This document shows positions 7,568 through 17,387 of a stretch of 64,000 bases of DNA, one piece after another. The first letter of the stretch is position 1, and each line of letters begins with the position of its first letter. Origin of the DNA: Helcococcus ovis. Its GTDB lineage: Bacteria > Bacillota > Clostridia > Tissierellales > Peptoniphilaceae. The position numbers were made by a program, and so were the translations under genes. The notes beneath the pieces are model-generated. The model worked only from the letters and a program-made list of their open reading frames with translations. It ran no database searches and was not told the DNA's origin. Where the stretch lies: NCBI RefSeq assembly GCF_004524775.2, contig NZ_CP119081.1:1550001-1614000 (forward strand), in the 5' to 3' direction.

Positions 7568-9196
7568 ATGGAAAATTTGACTGAAATTTTTATATTTTTA
7601 GCTATTTCAGCTTCTATTATCATATTTTCTGCGATAGCTAATTATAAATATATAATCAAAAAAATCTCTTCTTCATGGGGAAAATATAGATTTTATGAAT
7701 TTTCACCTCCAGAAAATGAAGAATTTTTAAATTATTCTTACTATACATTAAAAAAATATTCAAATTCAAATACCTATATCGATGATTTAACATGGAATGA
7801 TTTAGATATGACTAAAATATTTAATAAGATTAATACTACTTATTCAAGTGTTGGAAGTGCCATATTATATTACAGATTAAGAAATTTAAATCCCTCAAAA
7901 GAAGATAAAGAAATTTTTGAAAACATTCAAAATTATTATTCTAAATATGATAAAGATAGGATTAAAACACAATATAATTTTTACAAATTAGGTAAATTTG
8001 AAAATAACAAAGTATTGGAATTTGTGGATAATGCTAAGTCTAAAAAGTTTTATGAAGTTTATTTATATATAATCTTAGGCTTGCTTCCTATTTTTATACT
8101 ATTAGGATATTTTTTTATATCTGAAACTTTTATAGCATTTTTATTACCATCTTTAGCAATTAATGCCGGTTTTTCATATTATAAAAAACTTAATACCGAA
8201 TCTGATTTTAACAATATTAATTACATTATTAGTGTAGTTAAAACTGCTAAAAAAATTTCAAAATTTAATTTACAAATTACAAATAAAATAAAACAAAATA
8301 TATCAAAATTAAATAAACTAACTAAAATGATTTTAGTTGCCGAATCACATGCTTCTTCGTCTGTTGATTTTTTAGCATATTTCTTAAATAAAATATTTAT
8401 GACTCAACTTATTTTTCATAAACTTGCATTAAAAGAAATATCTAAAAATAAAACTGAAATTTTTGATTTATGGAAAAATTTAGGTGATGTTGAATCAGGA
8501 ATAGCTATATTAAATTTTAAAAATATTGTAAAAGATTATTGTATTCCTAGTTTTTCAAAAAAATATGAAGTTTATGGAAAAAACATATACCACCCACTTA
8601 TCAAAAATCCTATAAAAAATGATGTAGATTGGAAAGAAAATATCTTGATTTCAGGATCTAATGCATCAGGAAAATCTACATATGTAAAATCTGTTGCCAT
8701 TAATATAATATTTTCTCAAACAATTTATATGGCATTAGCTTCTGAATTTATTTTAAAACCGGAAAATGTATTAACCTCAATGGCTATAAAAGACAATATA
8801 GATTCTGGAGAAAGCTATTTTATTGCAGAAATCAAATCCTTAAAAAGAATTATGAACGATATAGCGATTAATAAATCATATTATTTTATTGATGAAATAC
8901 TAAAAGGTACAAATACTACAGAAAGAATTGCAGCATCTTCAAGTATTATTGAATATTTTATTGATAAAAATGTTCTTTCATTTATAGCTACACATGATAT
9001 TGAGTTGACTCAAAAGTTTGAAAATAAGCTTGTAAATTTACATTTCAGAGAATCATTTACAGATAATAATAATTTAATATTTGATTATAAAGTACATAAA
9101 GGTGCATCTAAAACAAAAAATGCAATAAAATTACTAGAAATAATGAATTTTCCTAAAGAAATAGTAGAACATTCTAAAAAAGAAGTATTATCTTAA
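7568..9196 (+). CDS. Membrane-anchored MutS-like ATPase
   Basis: 542-residue protein with a C-terminal MutS domain V ATPase: Walker A GSNASGKST, Walker B YYFIDEILKGTNTTER and a switch histidine in ATHDIELT. It has one hydrophobic segment at the N terminus (about residues 7-28) and two more around residues 165-200. It lacks the MutS mismatch-recognition domain and the Smr nuclease domain, so it belongs to the MutS-related membrane group often annotated as a mismatch-repair ATPase; its function is unknown. The frame is open from 7481, but ATG 7568 has GAAAGGA upstream and follows the terminator hairpin, so it is preferred. Confidence 0.82.
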   Translation: MENLTEIFIFLAISASIIIFSAIANYKYIIKKISSSWGKYRFYEFSPPENEEFLNYSYYTLKKYSNSNTYIDDLTWNDLDMTKIFNKINTTYSSVGSAILYYRLRNLNPSKEDKEIFENIQNYYSKYDKDRIKTQYNFYKLGKFENNKVLEFVDNAKSKKFYEVYLYIILGLLPIFILLGYFFISETFIAFLLPSLAINAGFSYYKKLNTESDFNNINYIISVVKTAKKISKFNLQITNKIKQNISKLNKLTKMILVAESHASSSVDFLAYFLNKIFMTQLIFHKLALKEISKNKTEIFDLWKNLGDVESGIAILNFKNIVKDYCIPSFSKKYEVYGKNIYHPLIKNPIKNDVDWKENILISGSNASGKSTYVKSVAINIIFSQTIYMALASEFILKPENVLTSMAIKDNIDSGESYFIAEIKSLKRIMNDIAINKSYYFIDEILKGTNTTERIAASSSIIEYFIDKNVLSFIATHDIELTQKFENKLVNLHFRESFTDNNNLIFDYKVHKGASKTKNAIKLLEIMNFPKEIVEHSKKEVLS

Positions 9197-9267
9197 TAAA
9201 GTATTTATATTTTAGAAATTTATTGATAAAATATATATTTGTAGATATTAATTAAGGAGTAAATAAA

Positions 9268-10593
9268 ATGCATACAAAAGAAGAATTAATTTCAATTAAT
9301 CCTCTACTAGAAAAAGTTGCAAATTTAGAGCCAACAGTTTGGATAAATCCAGATAGAGAAACAGGTGAAAAAGCATGGGCAAATGTTGAATTTACTATAG
9401 ACGATATAATTGATGCTGAAAAGAGAATGAAAAGATTTGCACCATTGATGGTAAAACTTTTTTCGGCTGTTGAAGGTGTTGAAGAATCAAAAGGAATATT
9501 AGAATCTCCTTTAGTACACTTAGAAAATTTAGAAAAAAAATATAAGGATGAAAAAAACTTAAAAGGAAACTTATACCTAAAACTTGATTCTCACTTACCT
9601 GTTTGTGGTTCTATAAAAGCTAGAGGTGGATTATATGAAGTTTTAGTTTTTGCTGAGACTTTAGCAAAAGAAAATAATTTAATAGACGATTCAAAAGATT
9701 ATAGTCAATTTTCAGATAAAAATTTTAAAAAATTATTTTCAAAATATACAGTTCAAGTTGCTTCTACCGGTAATTTAGGAATTTCAGTTGGAGTAATGGG
9801 AGCTGCATTAGGTTTTAATACAATAGTACACATGTCAAATGATGCTAAAGAATGGAAAAAAACTCACTTAAGAAATAAAGGTGCAACTGTTATAGAATAT
9901 GATGGAGAATTTTCTAGTGCAATAACTCAAGCAAGAGAAATTTCTATTAAAGATCCTTATAGTTATTTTGTTGATGATGAGAACTCTAAAACATTATTTA
10001 AAGGATATTCTGTAGCTGCATTAAGAGTAAAAAAACAATTGGAAGAAATGAATATAAAAGTTGATGAAAACCATCCTATATTCTTATACATGCCATGCGG
10101 GGTAGGTGGATCATCAGGAGGTGTTGCATTTGGATTTAGAAAGGTTTTAGGAGATAATGTTCACGCATTTTTTGTTGAAACTACACACATTCCAAGTTTC
10201 TTAATTGGAGCATCCACTAAATTACACTCTGAAGTTTCTGTACATGATTTAGGAATTGACGGTATTACAGAAGCTGATGGATTATCCGTAGCAAGACCAT
10301 CAAAATTCTCAGGATTCACAATGGAAACACTTCTAAGCGGTATATTCACTTGTAATGATGATGTATTATTTGAACATTTGAAAAAATTAAATGAATTAGA
10401 AGATATAAGAATTGAACCATCTTCATGTGCATCAATTGATGGTGCTGTTGATTTATTTAATTATGAAAACGCAAAAGAATATTTGGAAAATCATAATTTA
10501 ATGGATAAATTAGATAATATTACTCACATTTGTTGGGCAACCGGTGGAAATTTAGTCCCTGAAGATGTTATGAATGAATACCTTTCAAAATAG
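9268..10593 (+). CDS. dsdA: D-serine ammonia-lyase
   Basis: PLP enzyme that converts D-serine to pyruvate and ammonia, for detoxification or carbon use. The PLP lysine is K117 in CGSIKARGG; the phosphate-binding glycine loop is PCGVGGSSGG around 275. STGNLGISVG and the C-terminal SSCAS are also typical. Length of 441 equals the family norm. TTAAGGAGTAAATAAAATG gives a strong start. The gene is monocistronic in this window. No DsdC-type regulator or D-serine permease is adjacent. Confidence 0.94.
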   Translation: MHTKEELISINPLLEKVANLEPTVWINPDRETGEKAWANVEFTIDDIIDAEKRMKRFAPLMVKLFSAVEGVEESKGILESPLVHLENLEKKYKDEKNLKGNLYLKLDSHLPVCGSIKARGGLYEVLVFAETLAKENNLIDDSKDYSQFSDKNFKKLFSKYTVQVASTGNLGISVGVMGAALGFNTIVHMSNDAKEWKKTHLRNKGATVIEYDGEFSSAITQAREISIKDPYSYFVDDENSKTLFKGYSVAALRVKKQLEEMNIKVDENHPIFLYMPCGVGGSSGGVAFGFRKVLGDNVHAFFVETTHIPSFLIGASTKLHSEVSVHDLGIDGITEADGLSVARPSKFSGFTMETLLSGIFTCNDDVLFEHLKKLNELEDIRIEPSSCASIDGAVDLFNYENAKEYLENHNLMDKLDNITHICWATGGNLVPEDVMNEYLSK

Positions 10594-10639
10594 TACCATT
10601 TTTTTAAAAAAGTATTAAATTTTTGTAACAATAATGACA

Positions 10640-10668
10640 TTAACAAATTATAAAATCTGTTGTAATAT
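10640..10668 (+). promoter_or_regulatory. Promoter of the orphan RNA
   Basis: TTAACA (10640-10645) and TAATAT (10663-10668) are separated by exactly 17 bases, the same architecture as other promoters in this window. Start is expected near 10675. No ORF follows on this strand before the terminator. Confidence 0.75.
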
Positions 10669-10674
10669 ATAAAT

Positions 10675-10888
10675 ATGGAGTTGATATCACTAACACTTCC
10701 TTTAGTCCTCTCTAAAAGAAGTGTTTGTTTAAGGTGGAGTCACCGCCATCTTAGATACCATGCTATTTAGAGCTGTCAATAGTATATTGAATTTATAATT
10801 TTATCTCTATGGATTACTCTCACCCATATTTATAAATTCATAGGTGACATCGATCGAGTAAATAAAGGAGCCCAAAGCTCCTTTTTTA
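10675..10888 (+). ncRNA. Free-standing structured small RNA, family not recognised
   Basis: About 210 nt between dsdA and sbcC, with its own promoter and intrinsic terminator and no ORF. The ends pair: TTGATATCAC (10681-10690) with GTGACATCGA (10844-10853), nine of ten pairs. Inside are at least three helices: AACACTTC/GAAGTGTT (10692-10699/10718-10725), AAGGTGG/CCATCTT (10731-10737/10746-10752, one G-U pair) and GAATTTATAA/TTATAAATTC (10789-10798/10830-10839). The result is a closed multi-branch fold. Composition is richer in G+C than the neighbouring intergenic DNA. I do not see tmRNA, RNase P, SRP or a named riboswitch. A divergent 6S-like RNA is possible. Downstream genes are on the other strand, so it is probably trans-acting. 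Confidence 0.68.
10864..10888 (+). terminator. Terminator of the orphan RNA
   Basis: AAAGGAGC (10864-10871) and GCTCCTTT (10877-10884) form a perfect stem with a CCAAA loop and a T run. It may also stop transcription of sbcC from the other strand. Confidence 0.9.
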
Positions 10889-10899
10889 TGTTTTAAATA

Positions 10900-13626
10900 T
10901 TAAATTACTCTAGAAATTCCATCAACAGACTTTTCCACTATTATTTTCTTATCTATTTGCTCTTTAAGCATTTCCACGTGAGAAATTATACCTATTAATT
11001 TATTATCTTGACTAATATCGAATAATGTAGACATAACTTTGGAAAGTGTATCTCTATCTAATGTTCCAAATCCTTCATCAATAAACATTGAATTTAATTC
11101 AATACCCCCTCTTTGCATTTGAACTACATCTGATAATCCCAATGCAAGTGATAATGCAGCTTGAAATGATTCTCCCCCTGATAATGTATTTATATCTCTT
11201 TGACTTTTATTATGATGGTCTACTACCTCTAAATCCAATCCCCACTGTTCCATAAGATTACTTGCTTCAGTCTTTCTCCTTAAACTATACTTTTCATTAG
11301 TCATCTTATTAAACCTCAAATTTGCATGATACAAAATCTCATCCAAAAATATTGTTTGTACAAAGGTTTCAAACTTAATTCTTGATGTACCACTAACTTT
11401 ACCTTTAATAACATCATTAAGTTCAAGTATACTTAAATATTTATTTTCTACACTCTTAAAACTATCTGAATTACTTTTCAATTTTTTCAATTGTGTTTTA
11501 TTATTTTCCAAATTAAAATGAATATCGGATAATTTCATATTTTTATCTTTTAATTGAATTTCCAATCCCTTCAATTCACTTTCCAAACCATTAATATCAA
11601 TATTATATTTTTCATCAAGTTGTGATTTTAGTATATCTAATGTTTTAGAAATTTCTGTATAATATTTTGAATATTCAAAATATTTATCTCTCACATCTTT
11701 TATTTCCATCGTAAGAATATTTTTATTTTGAACTAATCTATCTATTTCATTTTCAACATCTATTTCTGATTTATTTCCTAATTTGATACTTTCTTCAAAT
11801 TTTTGTTCATTTAAATTTTTAATATTTTGTTCATTTTTAATCAAATCATCATTTAATTCTTTTAATTCATTTTCAAAATTTTTCTTACTTATTAAAATTC
11901 TTTCCTTTTCATAAATTTTCTCATCAATTAGTTTTTTTATATTTTCTAAATTTGATTTTTCGTTTTTCAATAAATTATAATCATTATTTAATTTTTCACT
12001 TAAAATTAGTGATTCATTGTTATTTAAATCTTTATATTCCTCAAATTCTGAAATTTGCTTATTATATATACTAATAGTTTTATCGGAAGAATTTATTTCA
12101 TTTTTTAAGTTTTCTAGTTCTTTTCGAGATTTTTCAAAATATTTTTTTAATTTTTCTACAGATTTTTTATCAGGTAAGTCGTCCTTAAAAATTGCTAATT
12201 TAGGATGTTCTATAGAACCACAGACCGGACAAGGTCTACCTTTTTCTAAATTTTTTGCTAAAATGCCTGCTTGGGATTCAAAAAATATCTCTTCTGCTTC
12301 TTCATATTTTGATTGTTTCTCTTTAATAATCGGCTTCAACTTTTCATAGTCTATTATTAAATTATCTTTATTATTTGTTTCTTTTAGTATATTATTTATT
12401 ATTTCTATATACTTTCCTAAACGCTCAATAGATAATTCTAAATCTTTTATTTTTAGCTTATTATCAGATATTTGTTTTTCAATATTTTTATTTTCTTTTA
12501 AAAAGTTTTCTATATGCAAAATTTTAATATCAATGTTATATATATCTTCCTTTTTCAAGACTAAATTTTGATATATATTTTCATTATTTTTTTGTTCAGA
12601 TTCTATTTTATTTGTAATTTCATTTAATTTAGTAAATTTATCCTTTTCAATATTAAGCAAGTTTATATTCGCATTTATATTTTCCATTTCATTTTCAATA
12701 GTTGAGATATTATTATATTTTTCTTTATACTCAATAAAATTTTTATTTATATTTTTAAATTCTTTTTCTAATTTAATTATTTGCTCTTTTGTTAAATTAT
12801 ATGATTTCACATTTTCCAATGAATGTTTCTTTAAGTCAATATCTTCTTGTAATTTTTCAATTTCTCTATTTAACACTTCATATTGTGTACTATATTCAAC
12901 ATTTACTCTTTCTATATTATTTATCACTTCTTCAACAGAAATATTTTTTAAATCTTCAAATTCATCGTCATTCTTATAATTATATCTAAAATTACTAAAA
13001 ATTTCTTCTCGAATATAAATTAATTCATCTCTTTTTTTAGATATTTCCTTTAGTTTATTTGCTATTTCAAATTCCAGTTTATTATACTTTTCCGTAAAAA
13101 ATATTTTTCTAAAGAGTCTTGATTTTTCTTCATTTGATGCTTTTAATAATTTCATAAAATTTCCTTGAGCTAACATAACTATTTGTCTAAACTGGATAGA
13201 ATCCACACCTAACAAATTTATTATAAATTGATCTGCTTGCTTTAAATCATCTATTATTTTTCCATCAGATAATTTAATAATTGTTTTTTTACTACCTTTT
13301 GAAGTAAAACCTTCTCCTCTTTTTTTCGCCCTTTCATATTTAGGTGTACGTCTAATATTAATAACTTTACTTTTATATTCAAATTCCAATTGAACATAAG
13401 TTTCAACATTAGGGTCTGATGCAATATATCTAATCATACTTTCATCTCTTTCCCCACCACTTGAATCTCCAAACAATGCAAATGTTATCGCATCAAAAAT
13501 AGTAGTTTTACCTGAACCTGTATTTCCACTTATTAAATATACTCCATTATTAAATTTATCAAAATCAATGCTTATTTTATCCCTGAAAGGACCAAATGCT
13601 TGCATTGTAAGATTAATTATTTTCAT
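10900..13626 (-). CDS. sbcC: Exonuclease SbcC (Rad50-like ATPase subunit)
   Basis: SMC-like ATPase of the SbcCD nuclease, which cleaves hairpins and protein-blocked or broken DNA ends. N-terminal Walker A GNTGSGKTT; long coiled coils; central zinc hook CPVC around residue 460; C-terminal ABC signature LSGGESFQAALSLALGLSD and Walker B SMFIDEGFGTLD. 908 residues is within the normal range. ATG at 13626 has GGAGTGATA upstream and is preferred to the start seven codons earlier. It overlaps the 3' end of sbcD by 14 bases, so translation is coupled. Confidence 0.93.
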   Translation of the reverse strand: MKIINLTMQAFGPFRDKISIDFDKFNNGVYLISGNTGSGKTTIFDAITFALFGDSSGGERDESMIRYIASDPNVETYVQLEFEYKSKVINIRRTPKYERAKKRGEGFTSKGSKKTIIKLSDGKIIDDLKQADQFIINLLGVDSIQFRQIVMLAQGNFMKLLKASNEEKSRLFRKIFFTEKYNKLEFEIANKLKEISKKRDELIYIREEIFSNFRYNYKNDDEFEDLKNISVEEVINNIERVNVEYSTQYEVLNREIEKLQEDIDLKKHSLENVKSYNLTKEQIIKLEKEFKNINKNFIEYKEKYNNISTIENEMENINANINLLNIEKDKFTKLNEITNKIESEQKNNENIYQNLVLKKEDIYNIDIKILHIENFLKENKNIEKQISDNKLKIKDLELSIERLGKYIEIINNILKETNNKDNLIIDYEKLKPIIKEKQSKYEEAEEIFFESQAGILAKNLEKGRPCPVCGSIEHPKLAIFKDDLPDKKSVEKLKKYFEKSRKELENLKNEINSSDKTISIYNKQISEFEEYKDLNNNESLILSEKLNNDYNLLKNEKSNLENIKKLIDEKIYEKERILISKKNFENELKELNDDLIKNEQNIKNLNEQKFEESIKLGNKSEIDVENEIDRLVQNKNILTMEIKDVRDKYFEYSKYYTEISKTLDILKSQLDEKYNIDINGLESELKGLEIQLKDKNMKLSDIHFNLENNKTQLKKLKSNSDSFKSVENKYLSILELNDVIKGKVSGTSRIKFETFVQTIFLDEILYHANLRFNKMTNEKYSLRRKTEASNLMEQWGLDLEVVDHHNKSQRDINTLSGGESFQAALSLALGLSDVVQMQRGGIELNSMFIDEGFGTLDRDTLSKVMSTLFDISQDNKLIGIISHVEMLKEQIDKKIIVEKSVDGISRVI

Positions 13627-14752
13627 TATCACTCCATATTTTTTCAATTATATCCTTCATAATTTTTTTCTTATCATCACTTAAATCTTTACCTGTTCTT
13701 TGTTGATAAAATTCTTCAAAAATTTCCAAAGGATTTTTATTTTTAATAGTTTTTTGTAAGCTGTCAAAATCATCATTTCCATATGTTTTATTTATATATT
13801 TCATAGTTAATGTATTTGGATATATTTTTCTGATTTTCTGCATTCCATCTAATATATCATCTTCATCCTCTAAAACTAGGTGAATGTAATCATCCTTATT
13901 TCTATCATTAATTGAATTCTTTATAATTTCCTCAAATTTACCTTTAATAGTTCTCATATCTCTCAAATAATTAATTTTTTTCTCATATATTTCTATATTT
14001 CCCTTTTCCTTAAAATCAACTAACGTAATAGATTTATCATAACCTGTTTCACTAGCAGAATACTTTAATAGTGAGCCGGGATATCTCAATTTTCCATTTA
14101 AAAATGATTGTTTTTTATGAATATGTCCCATAGCAATATAATCAAATTTTTCATAGTAATAATCCGGCACAGCTTCTAAAAGTCCGGCATATATTTCTTC
14201 AGATTCTGAAAGTTTCGCATTTAATATAAATTGGTGTGATAATATTACATTTCTCTCATTTCTATTAATTTCAACATTTTCTAAAACTATTCTTACTGCA
14301 TCACTGTAATCTTCAATTTTCTCTTCCGGATAAAACTGCTTAACATGAATAGGCTTAACATAAGGGAATAAATAAAAATTAATTTTTCCATATTTATCAC
14401 TAAAAGTTACTTTTTGAATCTCTCTATTATATGGTCTGGAAATATATATATCGGCACTTGATAAAATATCAGACGCAAATGCCAATCTTTCTGATGAATC
14501 ATGATTACCACTAATAATTAAAATTTTAATATTTAATCTTTTTACTGACGTTATAAAATCATCAAAAACCTTAATAGCTTCTGCCGACGGCACAGAATTT
14601 TGATATATATCTCCTGCGATTAAAAGCACATCCACTTCTTCTTTTTCTAATAGATTTACAATTTCTTTTAAAGCATAAATTTGATCTTCTATCATAGAGT
14701 ATCCGTCTACATTTTTACCTATGTGTAAATCTGCCAAATGCATTATCTTCAT
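13613..14752 (-). CDS. sbcD: Exonuclease SbcD (Mre11-like nuclease subunit)
   Basis: Metallophosphoesterase nuclease subunit of SbcCD. All phosphoesterase motifs are present: ADLHIG (residues 7-12), AGDIYQ, SGNHDS, the SHQF segment and GHIHKKQ. Length of 379 fits the family. It lies between the Abi_2-like gene (one base gap) and sbcC (14-base overlap), making a tightly coupled three-gene operon. Confidence 0.94.
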   Translation of the reverse strand: MKIMHLADLHIGKNVDGYSMIEDQIYALKEIVNLLEKEEVDVLLIAGDIYQNSVPSAEAIKVFDDFITSVKRLNIKILIISGNHDSSERLAFASDILSSADIYISRPYNREIQKVTFSDKYGKINFYLFPYVKPIHVKQFYPEEKIEDYSDAVRIVLENVEINRNERNVILSHQFILNAKLSESEEIYAGLLEAVPDYYYEKFDYIAMGHIHKKQSFLNGKLRYPGSLLKYSASETGYDKSITLVDFKEKGNIEIYEKKINYLRDMRTIKGKFEEIIKNSINDRNKDDYIHLVLEDEDDILDGMQKIRKIYPNTLTMKYINKTYGNDDFDSLQKTIKNKNPLEIFEEFYQQRTGKDLSDDKKKIMKDIIEKIWSDNENN

Positions 14753-14753
14753 T

Positions 14754-15686
14754 TTAACCTCTTTTATATCCTACTTGATTCATAACTTTATCAAATACTG
14801 ATTTATCAATATTTTGTCTTAATTTTTCAACTTCATACTTAATTTTCATTTCAGTTTCTACATAATATTTTTTAGGCAATAATGCTTGTAATACTACTAC
14901 GGTATCAAATAATCTATTTCTTTTATAAGTTTGATTGATGCCATATACTTCATGGATAGCCGAAAAATACTCAATAGGATTAAATTCAAAATCTAAAATT
15001 AAATTATCGTGAGCACAAATATTTCTAATATCTTTAGCATTCTTCAAAAATGATTCTAACTGTGATGGGGTCAAATGACCCTCTATATTTTTTTCAATAT
15101 TTTCTTCAACAAATTTTTGAAATTCATCTGCTATTTTTTCCTTTAATGAAAAGTCAAAAGTTTCATATATATTTATTATATTTCCAAAGGTCATAAAGTT
15201 TATAATAAACCAAAATGGTACAGAATTATATTTTGACAAATAATATTTTATACTTCTATTATAATTTTTCTCTTCTTCAAACTTTTTAATTGATTCCTTC
15301 ATTCTTTCAATATTAATATTTACAAGCTCTAAATCTTTACAATCAAAATTTTTTCGATTTAAATATGCACCCGGTTCTTGAAATTTTTCAACAAATTTAT
15401 ATGAAATGATACTTCTGGCAATTCTCTCAATTTCTAACATAGCTGCTATCAAAATTTTTTTTAACTCTTTATCAAACTCATGTAAATCTACCAAATCATT
15501 AAATTTTGTACCTTTCTTATACATATTTGTTTTTTTATCAATTAAAAATTTATATGTACCATTTATAATTTTATAATAGTTATATCTTAACAAAATATCC
15601 CTTGCATAATCTTCATTATCTATAACTAATCCTCTTGATTTTAAAATATTAATTTGTTCATCTATAGTTTTAAAATAATTTGACAT
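14754..15686 (-). CDS. Abi_2 (AbiD/AbiF-type) HEPN protein, putative abortive-infection effector
   Basis: 310 residues. The N-terminal half resembles Abi_2 proteins: a paired helical region with LLRYNYYKIINGTYKFL (33-49) and DKELKKILIAAMLEIERIAR. Near the C terminus is RNICAH (221-226), the R-x4-H motif of HEPN RNases, within AKDIRNICAHDNLIL. AbiD/AbiF proteins abort phage infection and are thought to act as RNases. ATG at 15686 with AAAAGGGG five bases upstream is preferred to an upstream GTG. The stop is one base from the sbcD start, so it is the first gene of the operon with sbcDC. No antitoxin gene is adjacent. Confidence 0.82.
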   Translation of the reverse strand: MSNYFKTIDEQINILKSRGLVIDNEDYARDILLRYNYYKIINGTYKFLIDKKTNMYKKGTKFNDLVDLHEFDKELKKILIAAMLEIERIARSIISYKFVEKFQEPGAYLNRKNFDCKDLELVNINIERMKESIKKFEEEKNYNRSIKYYLSKYNSVPFWFIINFMTFGNIINIYETFDFSLKEKIADEFQKFVEENIEKNIEGHLTPSQLESFLKNAKDIRNICAHDNLILDFEFNPIEYFSAIHEVYGINQTYKRNRLFDTVVVLQALLPKKYYVETEMKIKYEVEKLRQNIDKSVFDKVMNQVGYKRG

Positions 15687-15788
15687 AAGCACCCCTTTTA
15701 CTACATTTTATCATAATATTAAAATTAATCCTTTATTATTTAATATTTGCTTAGTATAATAAATATATATCTAAAAAGTGAGGAAGAA

Positions 15789-17387
15789 ATGCTTTACAGT
15801 TTAAAAGAAAAATACGTAGAATATGAAAAAAATATAAAAAATTGGACAAATAAATTTTTAATAAAAAATACATTCTCAAAAAAAACAATAAAAAAGTTAA
15901 AAAAAGACAAGTTGTTTGGATTTCATAGTCCTAAGATATATGGAAGCTTTGGAAGAGATTATCTAAATCATGTTTTAGCAATCCAAGAAATATCTAAATT
16001 TAATTCTAATACCTCATTTAGTATTATTTCAAATAATTATTTTATAAATGGACTATTTAAATATGGCAATTTTAATCAAAAAATAAAATATTTATCTCCT
16101 GTTGATAATGGTGAATTAATTGCTTCAGTACTATTATCGGAAGAAAAAGATAATTTAAACTTAAAAAAATCAAAAACATCAATAATTAAAAATAAAACTA
16201 GATTAATACTTAATGGCAAAAAATATTTTCCATATAATTCAAATGAAGCTGATGTATTTCTTGTTTTAGCTAAAAATAAATCAAAAAATTTAACTCTTCT
16301 AATTGTTGAAAAAGATTTAAATGGAATAAAAATAGAAAATATTGGTAAAGATATATATATTTCATTTGATAATGTAGAAATACCGGAGACGAATGTATTA
16401 GGTGATTTTAATAGTGGTTATGAAATTTGCATAAATTTACTTATTGAAAATCATCTTTCATTAGCCGCACATTACTTGGGTATTTCTCTAGATTACTATG
16501 ATAAAATAATTTCGTCATTAACTAAAATTAAAAATTTAAGTAATAATTCAAAAATTCTTGAAAGTTTTTCAAAAATAAGTGCAAATATTGAGGCAGCAAA
16601 ATTGCTTACATATAAGGCAGCAGAAATAAAATCAAATGGCTTAGATTCCTCTAAAGATTCATTATTAGCTAAATTATTTAATGAAAACTTAGCTTTAGAA
16701 ATTATAAATTTTGAAATTCAGCTAAATTATAATAATGAAAAATTAATAAGTGAACTTAGATCTAAAAAAGATATTAACTTTAATAATATTTTCAATTCAA
16801 ATTTAGAAAATATAAATTTAATTATCACTGATAAAATAATTGAAAAAATTGCATGTGTAGATATTTTAAATAAAAACTCAAATGATATAAACACAAAAGA
16901 AAGAAAATCCATCATTTTCGAAGATAATGATTTAGAACAAAACGTAGACAACCTTATTGAATATATTATAAATGATATAAAAAATTCAAAAAACTCTGAG
17001 AAATTATACGGTAATATAGAGTCAGCTGAAAATGTTGTTTCATTTGGGTTAGGAATTGAAGATAAAGATAATATAATAGAAGTTGAAAAACTTGCTAAAA
17101 GTATCAGTGCTACAATCGCTTGCACAAAACCTATTTCAGAAGAACTTAAATGGTTACCAAATGAACGCTATATAGGTTCTACCGGTAAAAAATTTAATGG
17201 CAAGATTTATTTTGCACTTGGAATATCAGGTTCCATTTACCACTTAAATGCCATAAATGCTGATACAATAATTGCAGTTAATACAGATAGACATGCAAAA
17301 ATATTTGGTAATTGTGATTATGGTATAGTTGCAGACTTAAAAGAGTTTATCATCATTTTCTTAAAAAAATTAAAAGAAAAAATATAG
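15789..17387 (+). CDS. Acyl-CoA dehydrogenase-like / EtfA C-terminal domain fusion
   Basis: 532 residues. The first ~370 look like an acyl-CoA dehydrogenase: GELIASVLLSE, LNGKKYFPYNSNEADVFLV, ISFDNVEIPETNVLGDFNSGYEICINLL. The TEPGAGSD loop is degenerate (LSEEKDNLN). The YEGT-type segment with the catalytic glutamate appears replaced by LIITDKIIEKIAC. From about residue 425 it becomes the FAD domain of electron-transfer flavoprotein alpha: SFGLGIED, ELKWLPNERYIGSTGKKFNGKIYFALGISGSIYHL, DYGIVADL. No EtfB or thiolase genes are nearby. ATG 15789 with GAGGAAGAA is preferred to the earlier in-frame start. Function uncertain; likely a divergent flavin electron-transfer protein. Confidence 0.8.
   Translation: MLYSLKEKYVEYEKNIKNWTNKFLIKNTFSKKTIKKLKKDKLFGFHSPKIYGSFGRDYLNHVLAIQEISKFNSNTSFSIISNNYFINGLFKYGNFNQKIKYLSPVDNGELIASVLLSEEKDNLNLKKSKTSIIKNKTRLILNGKKYFPYNSNEADVFLVLAKNKSKNLTLLIVEKDLNGIKIENIGKDIYISFDNVEIPETNVLGDFNSGYEICINLLIENHLSLAAHYLGISLDYYDKIISSLTKIKNLSNNSKILESFSKISANIEAAKLLTYKAAEIKSNGLDSSKDSLLAKLFNENLALEIINFEIQLNYNNEKLISELRSKKDINFNNIFNSNLENINLIITDKIIEKIACVDILNKNSNDINTKERKSIIFEDNDLEQNVDNLIEYIINDIKNSKNSEKLYGNIESAENVVSFGLGIEDKDNIIEVEKLAKSISATIACTKPISEELKWLPNERYIGSTGKKFNGKIYFALGISGSIYHLNAINADTIIAVNTDRHAKIFGNCDYGIVADLKEFIIIFLKKLKEKI

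Noticed and set aside
10731-10752. AAGGTGGAGTCACCGCC in the orphan RNA considered as a T-box motif
   Set aside because: It has an insertion inside the T-box core, lies about 115 bases from the terminator, lacks a stem I with AGTA/GAA, and no gene follows on that strand.
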